Below are positions 42,952-53,469 of a stretch of DNA of 64,000 bases, piece by piece. Under the pieces are notes generated by a model. That model had not been told where the DNA came from. It saw nothing but the letters and a program-made list of their open reading frames with translations, and did no database searches. The stretch's first letter is position 1; each line of letters begins with the position of its first letter. Position numbers and translations under genes: made by a program. Origin of the DNA: Yponomeuta sedellus (taxonomy: Eukaryota; Arthropoda; Insecta; Lepidoptera; Yponomeutidae); contig OW203737.1 in NCBI GenBank assembly GCA_934045075.1, forward strand, positions 268,001-332,000. The letters run 5' to 3'.

Positions 42952-43101
42952 TTATATTATTTTTAATGCAGTAACCCGTGCTAAGGACAATTTTAAATAC
43001 CTATTCAGAGGCTAAAAATTCCACCCATGCCGGGATTCGAACCCGCGACCTCTGGCTATCCGTGCATGGGTGGAATTTTTAGCCTCTAAATAGGTTTTTA
43101 G
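42952..43101. mobile_element. tRNA-foldback family copy with truncated cassette
   Basis: Left end ATTTTTAATGCAGTAACCCG then TGCTAAGGACAATTTTAAAT; half of a minus-strand cassette to GGCTATCCGTG. It then switches to the opposite strand at CATGGGTGGAATTTTTAGCC and ends TCTAAATAGGTTTTTA. Flanks AATACTTTCCTA (42940-42951) and AATACTTTTCTA (43102-43113) form a 12-bp target-site duplication with one difference. Confidence 0.8.
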
Positions 43102-43113
43102 AATACTTTTCTA

Positions 43114-44500
43114 CAGACATTTTCACAAAAAGACTGTAATAACATAATATTTGATGCACTTACCTATGTAGGTAAATCAATAGGCGTGTTGTTTTTATAT
43201 CTCGATTTTTTTTTAAATTGTAGTGTCAGTACTTATTTTGATATCAACTAGGTAGGTACTTACAAAAGAACGAAGATATATTCAAGACAAATGGTAATAT
43301 CTACTAAGGGCATGTGGGTAAATAGTTTACAATGTCCGTTTACGGACACGTCTCATTACTACGTCCGTTCCGTTAAAAACCCTAATTTAATTTTTTCTTG
43401 ATTCTATGCTAAAAGAGGTAGGTAAGTTACCTATAGCTGAAGTGTTGATTTCATCCACTATTTTTATGGAGTTTTAAAGACTTTTCACTTTGAATCAGGC
43501 AGAAAGCCTATGTCCTGCTGTAATTCGTACTTAGGTTTCTATGGGGTGTTAATATTACCTACCTAGGTATTAACCTATCCTGTTTTCAAGAGAAATCAAC
43601 CGCTTCTGAGATTGTTGGTAGGTACCTAGTTCAAAGTCGCACTATCATCTATTATCGTAACTAAATAGTATTTTTCAAGAATTTATATACTGTTATTATT
43701 ATAAATTCTTTATTGCACAATATACAATGTTTCTACAAAAGGTGGAATTACCTACCTACCTAATGCTAATGAGTTACTTATTTTTTTTGCATAACTTTCA
43801 ACGGTTCTACTGTTGACGCTCGTAAGATCCTTGAAAAGTGGTAGATAGATAGATAGAATATTCTTTATTCTAGGTCCACAGAAATTACCTAATATATAAA
43901 AATATAGCTAGCACAGTTCATTACATATTTTTAGAGAAAGAACGTAATACGTATTCCAGCGCACAAGTTGTAATACAACATCGAGATATAGTTAAGGTAC
44001 CTACCTATATTAAACGGGTCAAATCGCGATTATTAACATGGAAATATCAAACAAGCAATGCATGGCGTTACGCGTCCATTGCGAGCTAATATATTTGATG
44101 TTACTAATAATATAAATTAAAAAAATTATGAATGCCCAGATTATTGTAATGTACAGACCTACCTATGTTAATGCATAAAGATGTTTGTTTAGGCTCTCAC
44201 ATTTCATAACTTTCGTGGCTGATGTGAGTTTTTAACTTTTGGTACCTATCTACCTACTCAATATCTGTTTCTGTGATGGCAATATATATGAATACTTCAT
44301 ATCTAATTTCGATACGTACATCTGCGAATGAAAATGAAATTTGAAATAGGAAAAAAGAGACCTAACCTAGCAGTCATGTATTTTTTTATGTCGACTAATT
44401 CGTATGTAGGTAGGTACTTAGATAATTATATGAGAGGCTCTTTAGCTTGATATAAGCAGGCGTGTAAGGAGGACGTGTCTTTATGGTATTCAAGGTTCAA
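43114..44500. other. No gene; LINE tails
   Basis: AGATAGAATATTCTTTATTC at 43848 and ATAAATTCTTTATTGCACAA at 43700 are reversed LINE tails. Otherwise AT-rich. Confidence 0.4.
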
Positions 44501-44529
44501 TAAAAAGTGCGTAAACCAATACCGCCATT

Positions 44530-45354
44530 GACGGACTCAGAGCGAGCGTGTAACCGGCGGCGGTCACCTGCTCAAGACGAGCCAAATAAAATAATACGCT
44601 CTGTCCGAGCCCAGCGGCCCCCGCCTCCGCCCCCACGCGCCCCCGCCGCCCCCTCGGACCGCGGCTCTATTCATTTCTCACAATTAATCAAAATTAAATC
44701 AACCGCCTCCCGGCCGGCCGAATCTCGCATCTAACCCGTAAATACAAAGTTCAGTTCAGGATGGCACCGCGTTAAGTAGGCGTGTCTCCCGCGAAGAAAT
44801 CTGGCCAATAGAGTGCGGTAACAAAATATCCGTATTGGCTATTAGCAGGCCCCGCCCGGCGGGGTGGGGGGCGGCGCGCGCGGCGGAAGGTCGCAGGCCC
44901 CGCGCCGCTCTGCGCTAGAACCGTAAGGTCCCCCGGCGGGCCCCCGCGCCGGCGGTTACGCCCTGTGGCCCCGGCGCCGGGCCTGGCGCGGGGGTGTCGC
45001 TCGGCGCGCGCCCGCCGCGGACAGACGCGCTCTGGACGCCGCAGCGAGCGTTAGCGTTCTCATTTCCGCGTCGAAAACCGACTACCACGCGCGAGTTTTC
45101 GCAAATTTTTCCACTCTCTGGAAAATCGTCTGCGAAGCGCGGCCTCATATTCCTCCGGCCTATTTTTTTTTTCTCTTGTCGGCTTTAAATTTACACGTTA
45201 AATAAAATAAGTGATACTGACTCTTAAAGTGCATTAAAAACAGTCAAATAAATAAAGCATGCACCTCGGACATGCGAACTTGACTTAGGAAGAAGCGCTC
45301 CAAAATGTCCCGCGCCGCGTAGTATAAAGCTTAGTGCAGATTGTCGGGTGCGCG
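44530..45354 (+). promoter_or_regulatory. CpG-rich promoter/leader region of the Vsx-like gene
   Basis: Strongly GC/CpG-rich compared with its surroundings. A CCAAT box at about 44802 and an inverted one (ATTGG) at about 44833 lie upstream of GC runs. The leader holds upstream ATGs with their own stops: 45259-45288 (9 codons) and 45305-45322 (5 codons), both ending before the main start. They would be expected to lower translation. The transcription start is not resolved. Confidence 0.55.
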
Positions 45355-45652
45355 ATGCAAGCGATGAGCGCAAGCTCAGCGCCGCGCGCGCCGCAGCGCT
45401 CGCCCTTCGCCATCCAGGAGCTGCTGGGGCTGTCGGACGCGCGCGACAGCCGCGACCGCTACTTCGAGGCGCGCGACGGCGAGCGCGACCGCGTGCTCAA
45501 CTTATCTGACCGCGACCGCGGCCAGTATGCGCCGCAGTTCCAGCTGCCCGTGTCCGTGGCCAGCCGCGTGGCCTACGCCGCCGCGTTCAACGCACAGGCC
45601 GCCGTCGCCAACGCCTTCCTGCACGCGCCGCCACTGCTGCACCCGCCGCCCG
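45355..45652 (+). CDS. Vsx: Vsx/Chx10-type homeobox gene, first coding exon
   Basis: The gene encodes a paired-like homeodomain transcription factor that acts in the nucleus in retina and visual-system/brain patterning in animals. Evidence: residues about 14-24 (SPFAIQELLGL) match the conserved N-terminal octapeptide-like motif of Vsx1/Vsx2 (FGIQEILGL in vertebrate Chx10). The rest is Ala/Pro/Arg-rich, as usual for this region. An in-frame stop at 45325 and the first ATG at 45355 set the start; ATG 45364 is an alternative. The exon ends in phase 1 at 45652 before the donor GTCAGT (45653). The homeobox, CVC domain and stop lie in later exons that I cannot find in the window. Vsx1 versus Vsx2 cannot be decided. 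Confidence 0.75.
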
Positions 45653-46600
45653 GTCAGTGCTTACCTTTACTTTAAGTTACCGTGTTAAGTTCTCAGATCA
45701 CAAAAAAGTCTTCATCTACTCTATTTTTTAGAACGTTCGGTGCTATAATAAAAGGTAATCTTCTGAGATATCGTCTGTTTGCACCTAATAGGTTTTTCTG
45801 CAACTATTCGTGCGTTTAATAATTCTAATCACGTCAGGCGTTTAACATACAACTTTTAGATGTCACAGCTCCTCTTTAAACCCATAGGTTTAGTGTGAAA
45901 CTGCGTTTCGTTGTAAAAACATCATCAACAACCTCCTGATTAAATCATCGACAAGTCGAGAGCGGTTAACTTGAGTCAAGACGTCACTCCGTACGGAGCA
46001 GCCAGTGTCGGGTTACTCGCGGGCCGAAGACAAAGGCCGCGCGTGAGACAAAGCCGCCCCCATTATCTCTACCGTGCGAGACGCTAATTATAAGAGCTGA
46101 TCGCGCCTGCCGCCGTCTCGCACCGGCTCGAACCGGTTTGGGCCACTGAATCACTCAAATATTCTAAAACCATAATTCTACAAATAATGAAGGTGAAAGG
46201 CATAACATTTAGCAAGCTGAATATAGGTAAGTGGTGGTGGGCTGGTAATATGCCCGAAAACCTCAACTGATGGAGGAAATATTTTTAAAATAGAGGCTAC
46301 GAAGTGACAAATACAGTGTGTAACGCACACCAGCTCGTTGTATCGACTATTTGAGGCAGAGGTAGCTGCTCCGCGAGAATGATGATTGCAGAAATAAGTG
46401 GCGTGCCGTAAGTTAGATAGCAAGGCATAACAAGAGCTATGCCTAGCGGTGGATAAATAAAGGCTTATGAATTACATTGGACATCATAAAGTCACGAAAA
46501 TAAACCTACATATTTGAAGCCAAAAATTATGTGAAACTAGTAATCCACTGTCAACAAGATGCTGGTCAATGTTATGAAATAGCTGCCAAGTGGTGTAAAT
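45653..46600 (+). other. Start of Vsx-like intron 1, with candidate regulatory patch
   Basis: From the donor at 45653. At 45960-46140 a GC-rich, non-repetitive patch includes GAGACAAAGCCGCCCCC and GAGACGCTAATTATAAGAG. Sox-like (ACAAAG) and homeodomain-like (TAATTA) cores recur together at 49250-49310. Inferred enhancer only. Confidence 0.35.
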
Positions 46601-46610
46601 ATTTCTTCTT

Positions 46611-46697
46611 TTTCTTCTTTTTCTTCTACAGGCTATATTATGTAGTCCACTGCTGGATATAGGTAGCCCTCCCCTAATGGGCGCCATAGCGCCCTGT
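46611..46697 (-). repeat. R1 repeat 3' end fragment
   Basis: TAGTCCACTGCTGGATATAG and AGCCCTCCCCTAATGGGCGC. Confidence 0.5.
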
Positions 46698-46794
46698 CTT
46701 GTGTAAATATTTAGTATATTAATTATATAGGTGCTATTCTGGAAATGTTGTCTAGACAGGTTTCTTTAATTTGTTAAAGTGTAGAATAGCCTAG

Positions 46795-46862
46795 ACAGAC
46801 CGAATTGTGCGCCGCGCGGTTGCCGACGGCAACATTTGCCGAGCGCACAATTGTGTTCCTAT
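46795..46862. promoter_or_regulatory. Palindromic GC-rich site
   Basis: AATTGTGCGC and GCGCACAATT enclose a second palindrome GTTGCCGACGGCAAC. Two GCGCACAAT strings are also at 52525-52595. Could be a binding site or a decayed repeat. Confidence 0.3.
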
Positions 46863-46920
46863 TGATCCCATTCCAACGGCCTAATATACTTAAGATTTGT
46901 TAAGCGTTTTTTAGATACAG

Positions 46921-47135
46921 TATGCCTCGTTGGTCTAGCGGTACCATTTACCATGCTAAAGGTTGTGGGTTCGATTCCCACTGGTACAGCCCCATAGTAC
47001 AGCGAGTCCTAGTTTGGGACCAGGACTCTGATTGCCTTATCTTGAATTTATTAATCTGAAATTCAACTTTAGGGCCAGAATTAAATGTTAATATGCGATT
47101 GTTAGTGAAAAGAACTCTAATAAAGAGATAAAAAA
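46921..47135 (+). mobile_element. SINE family S3
   Basis: CCTCGTTGGTCTAGCGGTAC (A box), TTGTGGGTTCGATTCCCACT (B box), and the body CCTAGTTTGGGACCAGGACT. Confidence 0.7.
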
Positions 47136-48440
47136 TACATGGTGGCTGATGAGTGCTCACGACTCTTATATTAGGTATATATCATATAAGTGTCATGCTT
47201 AACTGCTTTATATAAATTTTATTTTAACTTTGTCTCTGTTCTGTGTAAAATAAAATTGAAGTCCTACATGGTGTTCGCATACCTCAGTGCTTGAAATTGT
47301 CAATCTGCTGTGGTGGCACGTGATCATTATTAGGTACTTGTATAAGCAATCCTTGGCTTAAAGTTAAAGTACACCAGAATGTAGGTAGGCTTCATTTATG
47401 GGCTTGAGTAGATGGGATTTATATGTAGGTATATTATGTTGAGTTTTCGGTTTGAATCTGTTATCCTGCGGGTATGTTCTTAGTGGTCATAATATTAGTG
47501 ATTATTGTGCCTTACTATGTTTGAATACAAGTAAATATTTTCTATTTCTATTTCTGACTAAGCCTAGGTATACTCTCTGTATGATAGAAGGCCTATGCCC
47601 TACTTAGGACGTTGGGACGAGTATATAGGCTATATTATTGTTGTGTTTCGAATATCATTTCGAGGCTAGTTTGACTACATTGGGCACTACTTTAGGCACT
47701 AACCTAAACAGAGGATGCGTTTAGATGCTATAAAATATTATTTATTCTTGTAAGTCAAGTTGTACCGCCGTGATACTAAATACGTAAATATAACAAGGGC
47801 ATCGCAATTCAACATTTCTTCAATATAATGTTGATTGATGAAGCGAAGGTCGGGATCGTGGCAGATGGCAGTCTCTGCCTACCCCTCTGGAACACAGACG
47901 TAAGTTTTTGTTATGTTTTGCACTAACCTTATACCTACCTTAGAATTCGGTATATTATTATAATTTATTGAAGATTTATTTAGTTAATAGATTTACTCAA
48001 CAACTGAGTAGGTATAGGTGTCTGTTGTAGTTACTTCGTCAATCGAAGATCCAAAAAAGGATAAATTTAATCAAATTAAAGGGCCATTCTATATTTGCTA
48101 GTTCCAGTTGGGTCACACTTGTCATACATTAGGCCTTAAAAATATATTGTAACCTTAATGTTTGGTGCTTTAAATTATTAATTTGCGCCAGTGACTGGCT
48201 GCGGGACGCATACTTATAGGTACGCTGCTTAGGTATGTATTTGTTGGTTTGTTAGTAGGAGAACGTACCTATCCGAACCAAAAAATCAAAATTCATATTC
48301 CGCATTCCAAATTCACCAATGGTGGAGCGGGATGGCGAGCAAAATTTTATAGCATTTCATACATAAATTCGGCTAGTTTGACGCATTTAGCTCGACAACG
48401 TGTGTGTTCACCTTTAGGAGACGCAGACGCGGCCGTTTTC
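47136..48440. other. No gene; S2 and R3 fragments
   Basis: 47270-47340 carries an S2 tail (CCTCAGTGCTTGAAATTGTC) and 47835-47915 an R3 piece (GATCGTGGCAGATGGCAGTC). Otherwise AT-rich. A 64-codon + frame at 48249 has no motif. Confidence 0.4.
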
Positions 48441-48990
48441 TAGCGTTGCGTCAGCGGTGCGTTGACCAAGCGGTGCCGCTCCATCGTCCTACGTATAAAT
48501 CAGAATGACATGCCACACGATGCGTTGAAAGACAGACTTCACTGTCTATATAATATCTTAATGACTGTCTCAGTATTTCCACATCTGTGGGACCACTAAG
48601 GCCGTGAAATGTGAAATGTGTACATATCATTGCTAAGATAGCTATAAAACCATTTTTACTAACATTTTGAGCCACAGATGCTTTGAATAAATGTTTTATT
48701 TTATTACACGATGGAGAACCGATTACCATTTCAGCCTAAATCAACGCTGTGACGCCTGTGATATGATAACTGCGTTGCCGCCGCGCCCGCCCGTGTGACA
48801 TTTACAGCAGTGAAATAACTAACTACTTTCAGTAAACCTTTTGTGAAGTTATTTCGTGGCTCATACACCTAATACTTAGTGCCACTTGTAGCAATAACTA
48901 TATTAACTGTAACATTAATGAAACCACATAATTCAATCAGGTAGTTTGAGATATTGTATGGAATCAGGCGTTACTTTGCGGAAATCCATA
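48441..48990. other. No gene; possible MITE edge
   Basis: GTTGCGTCAGCGGTGCGTTG and GCGGTGCCGCTCCATCG resemble lepidopteran MITE ends, but no partner end was found. Confidence 0.3.
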
Positions 48991-48991
48991 A

Positions 48992-49173
48992 TAGCATTGA
49001 AGTGTGAAAATTACTTTGCTAAATTTCGCCAAAAATCCAAAAATCTGTGGTGGTGGGTTTGTGTCTTGCTTCTGCTTGTAAAAGTGGGAGGGAGGGTGGT
49101 GCATTAACTAACCGCATGGTGCTTGTGGGGTTTTTGGGGGAATTTAGCAAAGTAATTTTCACATTTTAATGCT
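48992..49173. mobile_element. Short MITE with TA-flanked inverted ends
   Basis: Left GCATTGAAGTGTGAAAATTA then CTTTGCTAAATT; right AATTTAGCAAAGTAATTTTC then ACATTTTAATGC. TA sits on both outer sides, consistent with a Tc1/mariner-type duplication. A partial reversed relative is at 61685-61795. Confidence 0.65.
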
Positions 49174-49199
49174 AGTTTGAAATATCTGTGAATATGAAT

Positions 49200-49370
49200 T
49201 TGATGCAAAAGCGGAGCACATATCTGGTGCAGCAGAGGCCGCAGCTGGCGCGGCGGGGACAAAGCCGCGCGCACAAAGCCGCGCCGGAGCGGCCTACGCT
49301 AATTAATACATTATTGTGAGTGACGAGCGCTCAGTGGGGCAGGGCCGGATTGGTGGGGCCCACACCGACA
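49200..49370. promoter_or_regulatory. GC-rich intronic patch with repeated ACAAAGCCGCG and TAATTA
   Basis: Two copies of ACAAAGCCGCG and a CTAATTAATACATTATTG segment, with no repeat-family match. Together with 45960-46140 it is a candidate enhancer of the Vsx-like gene. Inference. Confidence 0.35.
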
Positions 49371-49379
49371 GCGAAAACT

Positions 49380-51100
49380 GAAAAAAACAAAAGATTACAA
49401 CTCTTTATTGTACACACCAGAAAGTAAAAACATTAAAAAGCTTATATAATTATCTATCTAAGGTATCATCTATCCATATTATCCAGATAAACGTAATGAA
49501 TTCACTTTCTGTTACCCGCTGCCCTGGGGTTGAGGTGTAATGGAGGGAAAAGCGGCTGAAAAATACTCCGCGTTGATCATATTTTCTCAAATTATATTAA
49601 GTTTCATACATCAGTTGGTACGAGTAATACCACACCAGCAATAACCTGAAATGCCAAAATACGTCAATATTCTAAAAAAAATAAGAAAGCTAATGTTGCG
49701 GTTAAACATATAGACGACACCCATTCACACGCATAACGCAAGGGCCACCAGATACAATATTGGATTTTAAGTTTGTATAATGTATAATTACAAAAGATGC
49801 AGTTAGAAAAATCGTAAAGCAACATGATATGAAAATTGAAAGCATTTTGATTTTGCTATTTCCAGGACAGTAAACAAAATAGGTATTATTTTTAATTCAT
49901 TTAATATTTAAAACATATTCTAGTGTCCTAAGATTTTAAAAGTATTAAAAATGGCAATTATTCCGACAAGTGTTGCTTATTTATTTATTATATTTAATTT
50001 TCAATGCGAGTCCCATGTCACATTTTTTTTATTTTACGTGAAATTTGTTTATTTTAATTGTTGTTTGAAACAAAATTTGACAAATGTTTTCTAATATACT
50101 TCACAATATTAGTAAATCTTCTTCTTGTGGTGTCTCTCCAACTGGCAAAAGGGTAGTCAGGTCTACATATTTATCTCTGTCTCTCGCAGGGCGGCAGAGC
50201 TCGGCAGCACTTGCGTTTATTGGTAATAAAAAGGTCTAAACAAAGACGTTGTTAAGTGACCCCTGTGGTTGGGTCCGCCCCGCGCCTACCGCCGGCCCTG
50301 GTCAACCGAGAGAGAACCAGCCAGAGCTGCGAGGAAGCCCCGCTGCAGGATCTTGCTAATTGCTCTGATTGTTTTACATGCCATTCTTATAGGCTTGCCG
50401 TTTTTAATCGAGCTAACGTGGAGGCTTATACGTGATAAATTATTAATGTATCTTATAAAGTGTTCTTACTTTTTGTGATTTATAACATGACTCCCATATT
50501 AAGCTCGACAAACCAAACTTATATCAAGTCGGTAGACTGTTGCCATTATAAAAAGTGTGGGCTAAAACAATATGTACCTACTAGGTAACTAGAATCCTAT
50601 AATTGAGAAAGGAGTATGGCGTTGATTTTGATATAATATTATATTCATCTTCTGAAGAAAGATTGATAGAAGAGGCGTCATATTACGTGAATGTGGGTGG
50701 AAGGGCGCGCAAAGGCAATCCCAGGCGGGCATACTTTGACAAAATAAGGCACGTAGGTACTAGCGAAAGGTAAGATAATAAATACCTAACCAAAACTGGC
50801 TTGAGTGTGGAACGCACTTGGCCGTTTTAGAGCATGACCATATAGGTACCGCAAATAATTCCCAAACCACCGATTCCGTTAGTTAGCATCGGAGTACCTA
50901 CTTCTTTTCATACATGTTTTCACTGAGGACCAACAAAAGCTCACGACAATGACGTCCGTGTTTTCGGTAGCGTACAATCTGATATTTTTGGCAGAAAACG
51001 AAAACAAACATCTCGAGCGCGGCCCCTCCCCGACCACACCACCACCAAGCAGATTACTATGGACACAAAAATGCTGCGGTGAACTGGTGATGAATAACCT
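49380..51100. other. No gene; LINE tail, R4 piece and a GC-rich patch
   Basis: 49395-49460 is a LINE tail (CTCTTTATTGTACACACCAG), 49545-49600 an R4 piece, and 50265-50440 a GC-richer, unique-looking stretch whose 69-codon frame has no motif. Confidence 0.35.
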
Positions 51101-51102
51101 AA

Positions 51103-51490
51103 GAGCGATGGTAGCGCGGTTGATAGAACTCTTACCTCACATTCTAGAGGTCAGGGTCGAATCCTGAAGCATGTACCCAATGACTTTATTTGATTTCTAA
51201 GTCACGTACACATGTGAAATTGTCGTTTTAAAGTTAGGTATTTTGATTTATAGTTACTTTGACTTCTAGGTTACGTACCTATGTGAATTTTTAGCAGTAC
51301 CAGCAAGCTGTAGTAGCAACTGTGAAGGAAAATATCTCGAGAAAACCTGAGTGAATGAAGTGTTCTCGTACTTCAGCGCTTGAGGATGCCATGCGTGGTG
51401 ATTAAGTTCATGCCTTCTTTCTTTCTCTGGGAAAAGGCATGTGCTCTCCAGTGAGACGTATCTATATAAGACTGCATTATTAAATAAAGT
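51103..51490 (+). mobile_element. SINE family S2 with internal duplication
   Basis: GCGATGGTAGCGCGGTTGAT (A box), GAGGTCAGGGTCGAATCCTG (B box); the body element GACTTTxxTTTCTAAGTCAC appears twice (51180 and 51250). The tail is ATATCTCGAGAAAACCTGAG. Confidence 0.6.
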
Positions 51491-51894
51491 AATCTGTCAG
51501 TTAAAGCGCCATTTTATTTAGCTTGCGCATTCTTTTGAATTTAATCGTGAATATTTATAGTAGGACTATATTACAGATTGTTTTTATGTCTTGATCAAGA
51601 TATCAAAAATTTAAAATTGAGTTTGAGATACCTACTTGATGCGAAGATCTAGCATCATCAAGATTGGACTATTCTATAAAAAATACCTGCCAATATCAAC
51701 TTTAAATACAGTATATAAATACCTCCCTAAAGTTTTTATTTCATTGTTTTCAGTCAAAAATTGTCCTATGAAAAAATACCTATGATAGTCTAAATTGCAT
51801 TGAAATACTTGATTGCCTTATAAATAAAAAATAAATTATATATTATCTCCAAATACCTACGTATTATATGATAAAAACTTTTTGTTTTATATTT

Positions 51895-52352
51895 TATTAT
51901 ATTATTTTTAGTGCACTAACCCGTGCTAAGGACAACTTTAAGAAACCTATTTAGATGCTAAAAATTCCACCCATGCCGGGATTCGAACCCGTGACCTCTG
52001 GCTATCCGTGCCAGCCCTCTTTCCAACTGAGCTAATGGGCGACTTACCGGCATCAGTGAAATTTCGAACCTCTTTACAATATTCTCTGTATTACGTACTG
52101 TACGTACAGAGAATACCTATTGTAAAGAGAATATACGTAATACAGAGAATATTGTAAAGAGAATATTCTCTGTATTACGTTCTGTACGTAGTACGTAATA
52201 CAGAGAATATTGTAAAGAGGTTCGAAATTTCATTGATGCCGGTGAGTCGCCCATTAGCTCAGTTGGAAAGAGCGCTGGCACGGATAGCCAGAGGTCGCGG
52301 GTTCGAATCCTGGCATGGGTGGAATTTTTAGCCTCTAAATAGGTTTTTTATT
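51895..52352. mobile_element. tRNA-foldback family copy with two opposed cassettes
   Basis: Left half: ATTTTTAGTGCACTAACCCG, then a minus-strand tRNA-like cassette (about 51968-52042) and GAAATTTCGAACCTCTTTAC. Centre (52080-52210): nested inverted copies of ACGTAATACAGAGAATATTG. Right half: the same arm on +, with a cassette at about 52248-52319 (AGCTCAGTTGGAAAGAGCGC; GGGTTCGAATCCTGG), ending GCCTCTAAATAGGTTTTTT. The two halves could fold into one long hairpin. Target-site duplications are not readable in the AT-rich flanks. Confidence 0.8.
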
Positions 52353-52379
52353 TTTTTATTTCAATAAAATTGTTAATAA

Positions 52380-52660
52380 GGTGAGGCCCAGGCCGATTTC
52401 GAAACTCGATATCACTAAACATAATCACCTGAAGTCCGCACTAACCCTCCAGCCTGGAGACAACATCCACTCGTCTCCGTTGTCTTTTTTCCTCCACTTC
52501 TTTGGAGTCGCCAGAGCGCGTGGTCCGCGCACAATGCGGGCCAGTCGACACCTCGCTCAATGGGCCTCGGCTTTGTGCGCACGGCAGCGCGCACAATCCG
52601 CGTCCGTTCACACGCGGAGATTTGCGCGCTGATAGACTGCTTAGGCGTAAGGAGTAAAGA
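52380..52660. promoter_or_regulatory. GC-rich patch
   Basis: Contains CCGCGCACAATGCGGG and GCGCGCACAATCCGCG. The overlapping frames have no motif. Possible regulatory DNA. Confidence 0.3.
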
Positions 52661-52784
52661 TTGAGGTGTTGACGAAGTGCTTAGAGAGTTCAGGACAAAA
52701 GTGAATTGGTCGATGGTGTGTGGAGCTGTCATCTTACTAAATAATGTTTTGTGCGACGAGCGCGTACCACTAATGAATGTTGAT

Positions 52785-52870
52785 GAAGCGCAAACGGTCT
52801 GTGAGGATCTTGGAAAGTGGCAAACTCTCGTCTCTGCCTACCCTTCCGGGATACAAGCGTGAGTGTATGT
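52785..52870 (+). repeat. R3 repeat fragment
   Basis: TGATGAAGCGCAAACGGTCT, TCGTCTCTGCCTACCCTTCC and GATACAAGCGTGAGTG. The 61-codon frame across it is not a gene. Confidence 0.5.
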
Positions 52871-53043
52871 ATTTGCGCTGGAGTAGTTTATCTCTCCAGC
52901 ATATGCTGAGTCAGAGCCCCTTTGCATCTGCCACACCTGCGATCTGCTCTCTTATATTATGTGATTATTTGTGTTGTCATGATTATCTGTTACTCTTTTT
53001 CCTGTATAATTCTGCTTTGTATTCCTTTTGTAAGTTCTCATCT

Positions 53044-53449
53044 CAATTTGCTCAATTGGTAGAGCGCTGGTACGGATAGCCAGAGGTTGCGGGTTCGAAT
53101 CCCGGCATGGGTGAAAATTTTTAGCCTCTAAATAGGTTTTTAAATTTGTTCCTTAGCACGGGTTAGTGCATTAAAAATAGAAATAGTGTAATCATGTGGG
53201 TACAGTGATATCGTTCCGATGTTAAACCTGACTGCAAAGTAGGTGGTCGGGGCTGTAAGTAATGCAATTTGCTTAAGTCAGATGTCGCTGCCTGTACGTA
53301 ATACAGAGAATATTGTAAAGAGGTTCGAAATTTCACTGATGCCGTGAGTCGCCCATTGGCTCAATTGGTAGAGCGCTGGTACGGATAGCCAGAGGTTGCG
53401 GGTTCGAATCCCGGCATGGGTGAACATTTTTAGCCTCTAAATAGGTTTT
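53044..53449 (+). mobile_element. Retroposed 1.3-unit copy of the tRNA array
   Basis: Starts inside a tRNA-like cassette (CTCAATTGGTAGAGCGC), runs through one full 308-bp type unit including the array-specific segment (CATGTGGGTACAGTGATATC; GTCAGATGTCGCTGCCTGTA) and a second complete cassette (about 53352-53422), and ends CTCTAAATAGGTTTT. TAAGTTCTCATCT is repeated at 53031-53043 and 53450-53462. Several base differences from the 25-30 kb array show it is an independent copy. Confidence 0.85.
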
Positions 53450-53469
53450 TAAGTTCTCATCTGTTATAT

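Noticed and set aside
45334..45354. Upstream extension of the Vsx-like exon to 45334
   Set aside because: The codon there is GTG, preceded by an in-frame stop at 45325; the first ATG is 45355.
52677..52862. Small plus frame reading into VSAYPSGIQA
   Set aside because: Its C-terminal half is the R3 interspersed repeat also found at 54.76 and 61.0 kb.
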